This document shows, piece by piece, positions 5,728 through 14,294 of a stretch of 32,603 bases of DNA. The stretch's first letter is position 1; every line of letters begins with the position of its first letter. Source of the stretch: SURF-58 sp041305085 (GTDB lineage: Archaea; Nanobdellota; Nanobdellia; Woesearchaeales; UBA9642); contig JBFYMA010000010.1 of assembly GCA_041305085.1 (NCBI GenBank), forward strand, positions 1 to 32,603. The letters are read 5' to 3'. The notes under the pieces are model-generated. The model was not told where the DNA came from, did not search any database, and worked only from the letters and a program-made list of their open reading frames with translations. A program made the translations under genes and the position numbers.

Positions 5728-7902
5728 ATGGCAAAGATGGCTGATAAAGTAACAGAGCTTATGGGAAAGCCGCAGCAGATAAGGAATATCGCTACAAGCG
5801 CCCATATTGACCACGGAAAAACAACTTTTTCTGACAACCTGCTCTTCGGTGCAGGAATGATGAGCGAAAACCTGACAGGGAAAGCGCTCCAGCTGGATTT
5901 TCACGAGGACGAGCAGCAAAGGGGAATAACTATCGATGCAGCCAACGTCTCAATGGTGCACACTCTTGAAGGCACAGAATACCTCATAAACCTTATAGAT
6001 ACTCCAGGCCACGTGGATTTTGGCGGAGACGTAACAAGGGCCATGAGGGCTGTGGACGGAACAATAGTCCTGGTCTGTGCTGTTGAGGGAATGATGCCCC
6101 AGACAGAGACCGTGCTGAAGCAGGCGCTCAAGGAAAGGGTCAAGCCTATACTTTTCATAAACAAGGTTGACAGGATGATAAAGGAGCAGAAGCTCACTCC
6201 TGAGGCCATGCAGCAAAAATTTGTAAAGATAATCGCAGATGTCAACGAAACAATAAGGGATATCGCTCCTGAGGGATTCAAGGAAAAATGGCAGGTAAAT
6301 GTCATGGATGGAAGCGTATGCTTTGGAAGCGCATTCCACAACTGGGGAATGAGCATCCCTTACATGAAGAGGAAAAACATTACTTTTAAGGATGTTATTG
6401 ATGCATATGAAAACGATACATGGCAGGAGCTCAAGAAAAAAGCCCCATTGCACGAAGTGGTTCTGAACGCAGTAATCAGGCACCATCCTAACCCTGTAGC
6501 AGCCCAGGAGTACAGAATTCCAAAAATATGGAATGGCGACCCTGACAGCCCTCTTGGCCAGTCATTGAAAAGGTGCGACCCAAAAGGCCCTTTGATGTTT
6601 GTAATCACCAAGATCAGCATTGACCCGCAGGCAGGAGAGATATGTGCAGGAAGGCTTTTCTGCGGCACAATCCGCAAAGGCATGGAAGCATACATCAATA
6701 CAGGAAAGCAAAACACAAGAATCCAGCAGATATTTATTTACAACGGGGCAAAAAGGGAGATAGTTGATGATGTGCCCTGCGGAAATATCATAGGAGTTGC
6801 AGGGCTCAAAAATGTTTATCCTGGAGAGACAATCTCTGCAGAGCCTGTCGACACATTTGAAGAGATAAAGCACCTGTTCGAGCCAGTCATCACAAAAAGC
6901 ATTGAGGCAAAAAAGCCAAGCGACCTTCCAAAGCTTATCGAAGTGCTGATACAGGTCACAAAGGAGGACCCAAGCATCAAGATTGAGATAAACCAGGAGA
7001 CTGGAGAGCACCTAATGAGCGGCATGGGCGAGCTCCATCTGGAAGTAATCGAGAACAGGATAAAGACTGAAAAGCATCTGGAAGTATCCACAAGCCCTCC
7101 AATAGTTGTCTACAGGGAAACAGTCACAAAGCCTTCAGATACTGCAGAGGGAAAGAGCCCAAACAAACACAACAAGCTTTACTTCCATGTAGAGCCCTTG
7201 ACAGATGAGCTCAGAAAGGCCATAAAAAACGGCGAGATTTCTGAAGGAAGAGTAAAGAAAAAGGACAACAAGCTGTGGGATGGGCTTGAAAAGGCAGGGA
7301 TGTCCAGCGATGAGAGCAGAAGAGTCAGAGATGTGTGCGGCGGAAACCTTTTCATAGATGGCACAAAAGGAATAATTCATATCAATGAAATCATAGAGAT
7401 GGTGCTGGACATGTTTGAGGATGTTATGAAAAAAGGGCCAATCGCAAATGAGCCATGCTTTGGAGTAAAAGTAATCATGGATGATGTAAAGCTGCACGAA
7501 GACGCAATCCATAGGGGGCCTGCACAGCTGTATCCAGCAGTAAGAGAGGGTATAAGGACAGCGTTTCTTTCAGCAAGAGCCCTATTGTTCGAGCCGGTCC
7601 AGATTCTTCAGTTTGAGGCGCCTGCAGACTATGTAGGAGAGATAAGCAAGATCATAAGCAGCAAGAGAGGCCAGCTTCTGGATATGCAGCAGGAAGGCAA
7701 CCAGGTGACAGTAATTGGAAAGATTCCTGTTGCTGAAATGTTCGGCTTGAGCAACGAGCTCAGGAGCGGAACAGAGGGCAGAGGAAACTTCTTTGTCCAG
7801 GACCAGAGCTTTGAAAAGCTTCCTGAAGAGCTTCAGCCAAGAATAAAATCCCAGATAAGAAGCAGAAAAGGGCTGAAAAGCGATGCAGATCTCATAATCT
7901 AA
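5728..7902 (+). CDS. fusA: Archaeal elongation factor 2
   Basis: The 724-residue aEF-2 is a GTPase that drives ribosomal translocation. The P-loop AHIDHGKTT, switch II DTPGHVDFGGDV and the guanine-specificity NKVDRM are intact. Domains II-V follow, including ETGEHLMSGMGELHLE. The domain IV loop reads LHEDAIHRGPAQ, so His595, the site of diphthamide in this family, is present. That matters because the only Dph2 seen in this window is shortened. The gene stands alone with its own promoter and SD, followed by a long T-rich tract. The length and sequence are ordinary for archaea. Confidence 0.98.
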   Translation: MAKMADKVTELMGKPQQIRNIATSAHIDHGKTTFSDNLLFGAGMMSENLTGKALQLDFHEDEQQRGITIDAANVSMVHTLEGTEYLINLIDTPGHVDFGGDVTRAMRAVDGTIVLVCAVEGMMPQTETVLKQALKERVKPILFINKVDRMIKEQKLTPEAMQQKFVKIIADVNETIRDIAPEGFKEKWQVNVMDGSVCFGSAFHNWGMSIPYMKRKNITFKDVIDAYENDTWQELKKKAPLHEVVLNAVIRHHPNPVAAQEYRIPKIWNGDPDSPLGQSLKRCDPKGPLMFVITKISIDPQAGEICAGRLFCGTIRKGMEAYINTGKQNTRIQQIFIYNGAKREIVDDVPCGNIIGVAGLKNVYPGETISAEPVDTFEEIKHLFEPVITKSIEAKKPSDLPKLIEVLIQVTKEDPSIKIEINQETGEHLMSGMGELHLEVIENRIKTEKHLEVSTSPPIVVYRETVTKPSDTAEGKSPNKHNKLYFHVEPLTDELRKAIKNGEISEGRVKKKDNKLWDGLEKAGMSSDESRRVRDVCGGNLFIDGTKGIIHINEIIEMVLDMFEDVMKKGPIANEPCFGVKVIMDDVKLHEDAIHRGPAQLYPAVREGIRTAFLSARALLFEPVQILQFEAPADYVGEISKIISSKRGQLLDMQQEGNQVTVIGKIPVAEMFGLSNELRSGTEGRGNFFVQDQSFEKLPEELQPRIKSQIRSRKGLKSDADLII

Positions 7903-7908
7903 GAACTA

Positions 7909-7978
7909 TTTTATTTTTTGTTCTTGTTTCTTTTGTTTTTTGTATTCTTTGTTTTTGTTGTTCTTGCTATTATTACAG
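7909..7978 (+). terminator. T-rich terminator region after aEF-2
   Basis: About 60 bases of T-rich sequence built from many runs of three to six T separated by single G or C begin within ten bases of the aEF-2 stop. Archaeal transcription ends at oligo-U stretches, so this serial arrangement is a strong terminator. Confidence 0.7.
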
Positions 7979-8021
7979 AATAATTATTTATAATTATAAT
8001 TATTAACCAGGATGAATTAAA

Positions 8022-8136
8022 CTGGCACTGCCAGCTGAATTGCGCAGTACTGCGCAAACATTACCGGGCAGAGCCCGGTTTTTACCCGCCTCCGGCGGGC
8101 TTAGACTGCGCACTGCGCAGTCAAAACCATCATGGT
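8022..8136. repeat. Array of six consecutive GC-rich dyads
   Basis: In an AT-rich spacer six dyads stand side by side. They are 8022-8034 (CTGGCA-C-TGCCAG), 8040-8057 (an 18-bp perfect palindrome made of TTGCGCAGT and its complement), 8063-8079 (ACCGGGC-AGA-GCCCGGT), 8085-8099 (CCCGCC-TCC-GGCGGG), 8104-8122 (GACTGCGCA-C-TGCGCAGTC) and 8126-8136 (ACCAT-C-ATGGT). The second and fifth share ACTGCGCA and could pair with each other around the central two. It lies between the ends of the convergent aEF-2 and rhodanese genes. It could be a mobile palindromic element, an RNA processing signal or a bidirectional terminator. Confidence 0.75.
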
Positions 8137-8201
8137 ATATGATATGAAAACTATGATAAAGATGAGAAGTGCCAAACATGCCAGAAATATCAAAAACACT
8201 A

Positions 8202-8660
8202 TTAATAGGACTGCTCAATCAGCAGCTCGTTCTTTACCCAGCTGTTATAGCCTCCTTCCAAAACCTGGGTTTTGCTGAAGCCTGCCCTGGAGAGTATCTC
8301 AAACGCAGACAAAGAAAAAGTTCCTGAGTCGTCATAAATTATTATCCTGAATCTTTTGTCAATGCCTTCTGCATTGAGCCTTATGCTGTTGATCTCTGCA
8401 GAGGGAATGCTTATCGCGTTTGGAATGTGCCCAGCATTGTACCTCCAGGCCTCCCTTACATCAATTATTTTTACACCCTTGCTGTTCACGATGTTCTGCA
8501 GCTCAAGCGGAGAAATGAACTTGTCATAATGCACTGCTTCTTCTTCTTTTGGCGAGGACTTAATGAGCTGGCCTGTTGGGCTGCCTGTGCACGCAGAAAA
8601 CAGTACCAAGAACATCAAGCACACTGCAGCCACTGCAAAAGCTGATAGTTTCAACCCCAT
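8202..8660 (-). CDS. Rhodanese-fold lipoprotein without catalytic cysteine
   Basis: 152 residues. A hydrophobic signal segment (about 5-23) ends in a lipobox FSAC, so Cys24 is probably lipidated and the protein sits on the outer face of the membrane. A rhodanese domain follows: IIDVREAWRYNAGHIPNAISIP at about 65-86 and a C-terminal VLEGGYNSW. The catalytic loop, normally Cys-x-x-Gly, reads YDDSGTFS, with Asp110 where the cysteine belongs, so sulfur transfer by persulfide is unlikely. A TATA-like site near 8682-8693 on the minus strand fits a leaderless start at 8660. It is transcribed divergently from the zinc-ribbon/epimerase pair. Confidence 0.85.
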   Translation of the reverse strand: MGLKLSAFAVAAVCLMFLVLFSACTGSPTGQLIKSSPKEEEAVHYDKFISPLELQNIVNSKGVKIIDVREAWRYNAGHIPNAISIPSAEINSIRLNAEGIDKRFRIIIYDDSGTFSLSAFEILSRAGFSKTQVLEGGYNSWVKNELLIEQSY

Positions 8661-8710
8661 AGGCTGCTAATTGTTTTTGTGGTTTATATTTTTAACTGTT
8701 TCAAATCATT

Positions 8711-8749
8711 GTTAACCAGGTTTAACAGAGTTTAACAAAATTTATATAC
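8711..8749 (+). promoter_or_regulatory. Three TTAAC repeats at 10-bp spacing upstream of a TATA box
   Basis: GTTAAC at 8711-8716, TTTAAC at 8721-8726 and TTTAAC at 8731-8736 are exactly one helical turn apart, followed by AATTTATATAC (8739-8749), the TATA box placed 26 bases before ATG 8771. A similar pair of elements occurs before the superoxide dismutase gene. Confidence 0.4.
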
Positions 8750-8770
8750 TTCCGGGCGTTCAGGAAATGC

Positions 8771-8935
8771 ATGAGAGCTGTATTCTGTCCAAGCTGCCAC
8801 AGCACAAACATTATTGCTTATGCAGGAGGAATTACAGGCATCTATAAATGCCTTGACTGCGGCTACATAGGCGGAATTATTATAGAGAAGGATTTTATAA
8901 AGAAAACCCAAGAAGACGAGGAGGAATCACTATGA
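8771..8935 (+). CDS. 54-residue zinc-ribbon protein coupled to the epimerase
   Basis: A short reading frame encodes MRAVFCPSCHSTNIIAYAGG, then GIYKCLDCGYIGGIIIEKD and an acidic tail. Two CxxC pairs, Cys6/Cys9 and Cys27/Cys30, form a typical zinc ribbon. Its stop TGA overlaps the ATG of the epimerase (ATGA at 8932-8935), which implies translational coupling. The TATA box at 8739-8749 is correctly placed for a leaderless start at 8771; the ATG four bases upstream (8767) is in another frame without the cysteines. Such mini zinc ribbons are common in archaea and often of unknown role. Confidence 0.8.
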   Translation: MRAVFCPSCHSTNIIAYAGGITGIYKCLDCGYIGGIIIEKDFIKKTQEDEEESL

Positions 8936-9858
8936 AGTATGTAATTACAGGAGGAGCAGGGTTTATTGGAAGCAACATTGTTGAAGAGCTCGTAAGCCAG
9001 GGCCAGGAGGTTGTTGTCATAGACAACTTTTCAACAGGAAAAAAGGAAAACCTTAGAGAGTTTGAAAAAAACATAAGAATTGTTGAAGGATCAATTTCTG
9101 ATATTGAGCTGCTGAAAAAAGAGTTTCAGGGAGCAGACTTTGTGCTCCACCAGGCAGCAATCCCCAGCGTTCCCAGAAGCGTCAAAGACCCTTTGAGCTC
9201 GAACAATGCAAATATCACTGGAACGCTCAACGTGCTCATAGCTGCAAGGGACTGCGGTGTAAAAAAAGTTGTGGCTGCAAGCTCCAGCAGTGTCTATGGA
9301 GAATCAGAAAAGCTTCCGAAAACAGAAGACATGCCAACCCATGCAATAAGCCCCTATGGGCTCACAAAGCTTGCAGGCGAGGAGTACATGAGGCTTTTTT
9401 TCGAGCTTTACGGCCTAAATTATTGTGCATTAAGGTATTTCAATGTCTTTGGCCCAAAGCAGGACCCAAAAAGCGACTATGCAGCAGTCATCCCGTTGTT
9501 CATAAGAAAAATTCTCAGCAATGAGCAGCCGGGAATATTTGGAGATGGAGAACAGACAAGGGATTTCACGTTTGTAAAAAACGTTGTGGAGGCAAATCTT
9601 TTGGCAGCGAAAAGCAGTTCTGTGGGTGTGTTTAACATTGCCTGCGGAGAAAGAATCTCTGTGAACAGGCTTGTGCAGGGCATAAACAGCATCCTCGGCA
9701 AAAGCATAAAGCCAAAATACCTTGAGGAAAGAAAAGGTGACATAAAGCACTCTATGGCAGGCATAGAAAAAGCCAGGAAGATGCTTGGCTTTAACCCAAA
9801 AGTATCATTCACAGACGGCCTGAATGCCACTGTTGACTGGTATATGAATGCAATTTAA
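8932..9858 (+). CDS. NAD-dependent nucleotide-sugar epimerase/dehydratase
   Basis: A 308-residue extended short-chain dehydrogenase. The Rossmann motif GGAGFIGS is at residues 7-14, the active-site strand reads ASSSSVYGE, and the catalytic pair is in YGLTK (YxxxK). DNFSTGK, QAAIPSVPRSVKDP, RYFNVFGPKQDP and the later RDFTFVKNVV are typical of UDP-glucose / UDP-N-acetylglucosamine 4-epimerase relatives. The substrate cannot be fixed from sequence. It probably supplies sugars for surface glycans or protein glycosylation, which fits the Asn-rich secreted protease encoded downstream. It overlaps the zinc-ribbon gene by four bases. Confidence 0.9.
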   Translation: MKYVITGGAGFIGSNIVEELVSQGQEVVVIDNFSTGKKENLREFEKNIRIVEGSISDIELLKKEFQGADFVLHQAAIPSVPRSVKDPLSSNNANITGTLNVLIAARDCGVKKVVAASSSSVYGESEKLPKTEDMPTHAISPYGLTKLAGEEYMRLFFELYGLNYCALRYFNVFGPKQDPKSDYAAVIPLFIRKILSNEQPGIFGDGEQTRDFTFVKNVVEANLLAAKSSSVGVFNIACGERISVNRLVQGINSILGKSIKPKYLEERKGDIKHSMAGIEKARKMLGFNPKVSFTDGLNATVDWYMNAI

Positions 9859-9900
9859 TAGTCCGCTAACTATTTATACTCCTATTCATTACTGCGCTGG

Positions 9901-10299
9901 ATGTCGCACGATGCATGGATTGGATCAATGAACGAGGATTCTATGTACGCAGTCCAGCTGGATAAGCACAACTACATTGTTGGAGGCTTTCATCCTGACT
10001 CAGGCATCGTCAATATTTATAAAATTGAAAAATATTCTTTAAGAGGCATCAGAAGAAATTATAAAAACAAGATTACAGAGTACAGGTTTGAGCACAGGAT
10101 TTCTGAGAGCAATGCAAAAGACCTTTTAAAAAAAATATTTGACACACCGCGTGAGCCCACAAGCATTCTTCAGACCCTTGACACATTCGTAAACAACAGC
10201 AAGTGGAAGATTGAAGAAACAGCCAACATTGACAAAGAAGAAATAAATAATTATGTAAAAACAGCACAAGCGCTCATATTCTCTGGCAGCGATTCCTAG
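9901..10299 (+). CDS. Hypothetical protein, unknown function
   Basis: 132 residues, soluble, mixed alpha/beta by eye, without signal peptide or recognised motif. The first half is rich in aromatic and basic residues (YKIEKYSLRGIRRNYKNK), the second half helical. CTATTTATAC at about 9869-9878 is correctly placed for a leaderless start at 9901. Its stop TAG overlaps the stop of the convergent protease gene in the four bases CTAG (10296-10299). No family recognised. Confidence 0.6.
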   Translation: MSHDAWIGSMNEDSMYAVQLDKHNYIVGGFHPDSGIVNIYKIEKYSLRGIRRNYKNKITEYRFEHRISESNAKDLLKKIFDTPREPTSILQTLDTFVNNSKWKIEETANIDKEEINNYVKTAQALIFSGSDS

Positions 10300-13200
10300 C
10301 TTTTATCTTTTTCAAGCGCTTTTTCAAGTGTTTCCTTGTCCCAGCCTTGCTTCAAAAGCTCTTTTTTTATGCTTTGCCTGGCCCTGCCTTTTTGCTTCAT
10401 TCCCTCTATGGATTTTTTCAGGCTTCTGAAAGCTTTTTCCTGCTCTGCTGCAAGAACTTTTGCAAGCTTTCTCATTCTGACAATAAAAAATACTGCTATA
10501 ATAATGACTGCGCAAAGGAAAACAATCAGCAGTATCTTAGTGGAAGTCTTCAACCCTGATTCTTGTTGCCCTGACAGGTTTCCAGAATTGTTGGAATTGT
10601 TCTGCACATGTATAATAGGTATTGTTTCCTGGTCTCCTGATGCAGAAAGCGACATGTCAAGGCTTGCAGTCACTGCCAAAAGTGCTGGCTCTTCAATCTT
10701 TGCGCTTATAAAAAAGCTTTCCTCATCCTCTCCCTCAAGTTTCCAGCTGAACTGTTTCCATGTTTCGTCAAAAGTCCACAGATTTATTTTCTGCAAGCCA
10801 TTCTTTTTTAGCCAGGTTTTGTCAATGCTCAAAAATATTGTCAGGTTTGTGATGTTTTCAAAAGTTATATTAAATGTTTTGAAAGCTTTTTCTGAGTAAT
10901 TCTCAGGGAATGAGATGTTTTGCTCTGTTATGGAAACATTTGTAGTGTTGCTTCCTGAAAATACTGCTTTGTAGATTGCTCCTGAAAAAATCTGTGTTAT
11001 AGGAATAGCTGGTTCTTCCAGTGCAGTTATTACTCCTTCTGAACTGCCCCCGCCGGAGCTGCTGGAAGAACTTGATGAACTCGAGGAGCTTGAACTACTT
11101 GAAGAACTGCTGCTTGAGCCTGAAGAGCAGGCCTGTATCTCTATCTGAGTATTATTGGTGAATCCTCCTCCATAGCAGGTTCTTGTTCTTGACTGGACGG
11201 TTGCTACGCATTCAGACCAATTGCTGTACTCATTAGTGCATCCAGAGAGCGTTGTTATCTGTATTGTGTTGGATGAAGTGTTTGAGTAATTATGGTTTAG
11301 ACCGTCATCCATTGCTGTTATAACATAGGAATAGTTTGTTGCCTGGGTTATTGTTGTATCTGTAAAATTTGTGTCTGTTGTGTTTGCAATCTGTGAAGAA
11401 ATGTTTGATGTGTTTAAAGATGAAATATTTGTTGTTCTGAAAATAATGTATGTTATGTTGAGAAAGTCAGCATCTCCATCAACACCCAGAACAACTTCTG
11501 TCCAGTTTATAAATACAGATGCATCAGGGTTGCTGGACGCAGAAACATTTGCAGGCAGAGAAGGATTTACTGTGTCGTTTGCAAAAGAGTTATTTGCTGT
11601 TGCAAATATTCTTTGGTTTGTATTTCCTGCTTTGTCTATGGAAACTATGGCGTAGGAATAGTTTATTCCATAAGAATAATGGAGTGTATTGTTGTCTGAA
11701 AAGTTTGTAAAAGACTCGTTAAGGCTTGCGATAAGTGTTGCGTTTGAAATGTTTGTTATTGGCTGTTCAGACTTGTATATTTTGTGGCTGTACAACTCAT
11801 CATCAGCTTCCCAGCTCAAAAAAATGTTCCCATTCTTCAATATGTCTGAGGCACTGAAATTTACCGCTGAAGTGTTTGGAGGAGAGACATCAATTACCAA
11901 TAATCTTGCAAGAGTTGTGTTGTAATTTCCCACCAGGTCTGTGCAGTTGATGCTCCAGTTGTATTCTCCTTCTGAAAGGCTTTTTAAAAAATTGTAATCA
12001 ACAGATGAGTTAATGCCCTGCAAAGAATCATTGACTTGGCTGTTAAGGGTCAGCGAGCAATTCATGCCTGTTGAAAATGAGTCATTGAGCGAAAAGTTAA
12101 ACTCAATAAAAGACTGGTTTGTGTAGGTATTGTTCCCAGGGCTGATAATATCTATTACAGGAGGCGTTGAGTCAACAGTTATTGTCCTGTTGAAGCCATT
12201 AAATGCACAATTGTTTTCCAGATCGCAGGCATAGCAGTTCCACTCATAACTTCCATCCTCCAGATTTTTTGCAAACAGATAATCCCCAATTATTCCTGAA
12301 CTGTTTGTCTCATTTGAATGCCAGCCGGAATTCCAGCTTCCAAAGAGAGAAACATTTGAGAGCAGATAATTGTCATTGGCTGAGCAATTAAACAATAAAG
12401 TATTGTTGGAAGTGTTTGTGTTGTTTTCCGGAGCATTCAAAACAATAGCAGGAAATTCCTGATCGACAAAAATCCCTGTGCTAAGCACCAGGGAAAAATT
12501 CTGCGGAAATTCAGAAATGTTTGTTGCATTAACCCTTATGCTCCAGCTTCCGTTTGCAGGGCCATCAATAAACACCTGCTCTGCATTGTTCAATGAGTCT
12601 ATGCCTGTTGTTGCGGCATCTCCAGGGCTTGAAGGGTTCAATATCCAAGGATAATAGATGGTGCTGTTTTGAGAGGTTATTGTAAGGTCGAGGTCATTCA
12701 CCAATAGCTTTGAACTTTCAGGAATTCCTGGGTAGTCATCCCACACAAGTGTTGCTTTTAGTGATGACTTGTTCAGGATTGTGATGTTGGTTTCAAAAAA
12801 AGAGTCTCCACTCACATAAAAAGTCCTTTCCAAAAACCTGGAGCTGTTAGCAGAGTCATTCATTATAAGGTCTATTGCAGAGGTTGCATTGACCAATCCA
12901 TAGCCAAACTGAAAGTCAGGGCCTGTATTTCCTAAATCCTCTGCAGTGTGCATAAGTATGGCTTTTATTGTTGAGGGAAGAACCTGAAGCTCTGCAGTTG
13001 AGCTGTACTCAGGATATTTTTCCCTGAATTTTTCAACAAGAAGCGCGACTATTCCTGAAACCGCAGGGGCAGCCATGCTTGTGCCTGAATAGATTGCATA
13101 AGTGTCAGGCGTTGCTGTTGAAGTAATGCTCGTGCCTGGAGCAACAACATCAGGCTTTATCCTCCCATCATTTGTAGGCCCCCACGAGCTGTAGCTGCTC

Positions 13201-14195
13201 ATTGAGTTGTCCTTGTCAACAGCTCCAACTGTGAGTATATTCTTGCCAGAGCTATATGCCCCTATTGTATCATAATCATACTCTAAAGAGCCGCAGTAAT
13301 CTGCTCCTGTCCCTCTTTCGTTTCCTGCGCTCCACACCAAAACCATGTATTTGCCAAAATATCCCCTTACTATTTCATCCATGAAATAGCTTTCCAGAAA
13401 GTATTCTCCTAAAAATTCTTCACAGTTGCTCGTATTAATAACTTTATTTCCAGCATCTGAAGGAAACACTCCCCAGGAGTTTTGGCTGATTGAAGAGTTG
13501 TAAACAGCCAGGCTTTCGTTGTACTCTTCTAAAAACTCTTCAGGAAAATCCCACCACTCATAGCTCACAAGTGTTGCAGCTGGAGCCATTCCTTTATATT
13601 TGGAGTTGATTGTTCCGTTTCCGACTGCTGTTCCTGCAACATGGGTTGAGTGCCAGTGGGTTGCTGAAGTATCTCCATAAATAACCCTGGTTCCAAAGTC
13701 GTCGTGGGATTGGTCTGCATGCCCTGCATCCCATTCTGCAATGATTACTCCTGTCCCTGAAAGGTTGTAAGCAGCTCCCTGGAGTGATTCAACGCCTGTT
13801 ATTGCCCTTGAGTCATTGTTGTCAACAAACTTGCCAAGCCCTGTTTCCTGGACAAAAAGCACATCATCGTTTTCCAGAAGCTCAGGAATTTTTTCTTCAG
13901 GAATAATTAGTGTCTGCATTGACCCCTTATCCAGGTTAGCTTGTGCAGTGCTCTTTCCTCCTATAATTGAAAGCTCGTTTTCAAGATTTTCATATGACTT
14001 CTCACTGAACAAAACAATAAGCACTGCATTTCCTGAGCCATCCTTTGAATACCCACTTACTCCCTGGCTCAGAATCCTTGCGCTGGCTTTGTGCTGAATT
14101 TTCTCAAATCCCTTGCTGTATTCAATCCCAGTATTAATTGGCAAAATCATCAGAAAAATTACTGCTATAAAAAACACTGCAAGCCATCCCCTCAT
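10296..14195 (-). CDS. Large membrane-anchored subtilisin-like serine protease
   Basis: 1299 residues from the ATG at 14195, which directly precedes a signal segment (MRGWLAVFFIAVIFLMILP). The peptidase S8 triad is Asp156 (EWDAGHA), His182 (HSTHVAGT) and Ser373 (GTSMAAPAVSG). A beta-rich domain follows (LVNDLDLTI ... GSWSIRVNA), then several Ig/fibronectin-like repeats packed with Asn-x-Ser/Thr. Near residues 1028-1048 is a run of 21 serines, then a region resembling the archaeal PGF-pre-PGF domain (SEKAFKTFNITFENITNLTI). A C-terminal transmembrane helix and a basic cytoplasmic tail ending KKELLKQGWDKETLEKALEK close the protein. It is probably a glycosylated cell-surface protease. A TATA-like ATTAATAAAT about 25 bases upstream supports the start. 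Confidence 0.9.
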   Translation of the reverse strand: MRGWLAVFFIAVIFLMILPINTGIEYSKGFEKIQHKASARILSQGVSGYSKDGSGNAVLIVLFSEKSYENLENELSIIGGKSTAQANLDKGSMQTLIIPEEKIPELLENDDVLFVQETGLGKFVDNNDSRAITGVESLQGAAYNLSGTGVIIAEWDAGHADQSHDDFGTRVIYGDTSATHWHSTHVAGTAVGNGTINSKYKGMAPAATLVSYEWWDFPEEFLEEYNESLAVYNSSISQNSWGVFPSDAGNKVINTSNCEEFLGEYFLESYFMDEIVRGYFGKYMVLVWSAGNERGTGADYCGSLEYDYDTIGAYSSGKNILTVGAVDKDNSMSSYSSWGPTNDGRIKPDVVAPGTSITSTATPDTYAIYSGTSMAAPAVSGIVALLVEKFREKYPEYSSTAELQVLPSTIKAILMHTAEDLGNTGPDFQFGYGLVNATSAIDLIMNDSANSSRFLERTFYVSGDSFFETNITILNKSSLKATLVWDDYPGIPESSKLLVNDLDLTITSQNSTIYYPWILNPSSPGDAATTGIDSLNNAEQVFIDGPANGSWSIRVNATNISEFPQNFSLVLSTGIFVDQEFPAIVLNAPENNTNTSNNTLLFNCSANDNYLLSNVSLFGSWNSGWHSNETNSSGIIGDYLFAKNLEDGSYEWNCYACDLENNCAFNGFNRTITVDSTPPVIDIISPGNNTYTNQSFIEFNFSLNDSFSTGMNCSLTLNSQVNDSLQGINSSVDYNFLKSLSEGEYNWSINCTDLVGNYNTTLARLLVIDVSPPNTSAVNFSASDILKNGNIFLSWEADDELYSHKIYKSEQPITNISNATLIASLNESFTNFSDNNTLHYSYGINYSYAIVSIDKAGNTNQRIFATANNSFANDTVNPSLPANVSASSNPDASVFINWTEVVLGVDGDADFLNITYIIFRTTNISSLNTSNISSQIANTTDTNFTDTTITQATNYSYVITAMDDGLNHNYSNTSSNTIQITTLSGCTNEYSNWSECVATVQSRTRTCYGGGFTNNTQIEIQACSSGSSSSSSSSSSSSSSSSSSSSSGGGSSEGVITALEEPAIPITQIFSGAIYKAVFSGSNTTNVSITEQNISFPENYSEKAFKTFNITFENITNLTIFLSIDKTWLKKNGLQKINLWTFDETWKQFSWKLEGEDEESFFISAKIEEPALLAVTASLDMSLSASGDQETIPIIHVQNNSNNSGNLSGQQESGLKTSTKILLIVFLCAVIIIAVFFIVRMRKLAKVLAAEQEKAFRSLKKSIEGMKQKGRARQSIKKELLKQGWDKETLEKALEKDKS

Positions 14196-14294
14196 GAAGA
14201 ACAAGCTTTTTGCGTGATTTATTAATATTATGCTTTTGCAGCGCACTGGACATTTTCCCGCGAGGTATTTAAACAAAAAAGCAATAAGAAAATC

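Noticed and set aside
8003..8218. A 71-codon frame on the minus strand crossing the dyad array
   Set aside because: It overlaps the palindromes and the end of the rhodanese gene, has no SD or TATA support, and its composition follows the palindromic DNA.
11052..11115. DNA microsatellite in the protease gene
   Set aside because: The serine codons are mixed, so there is no DNA-level tandem repeat.
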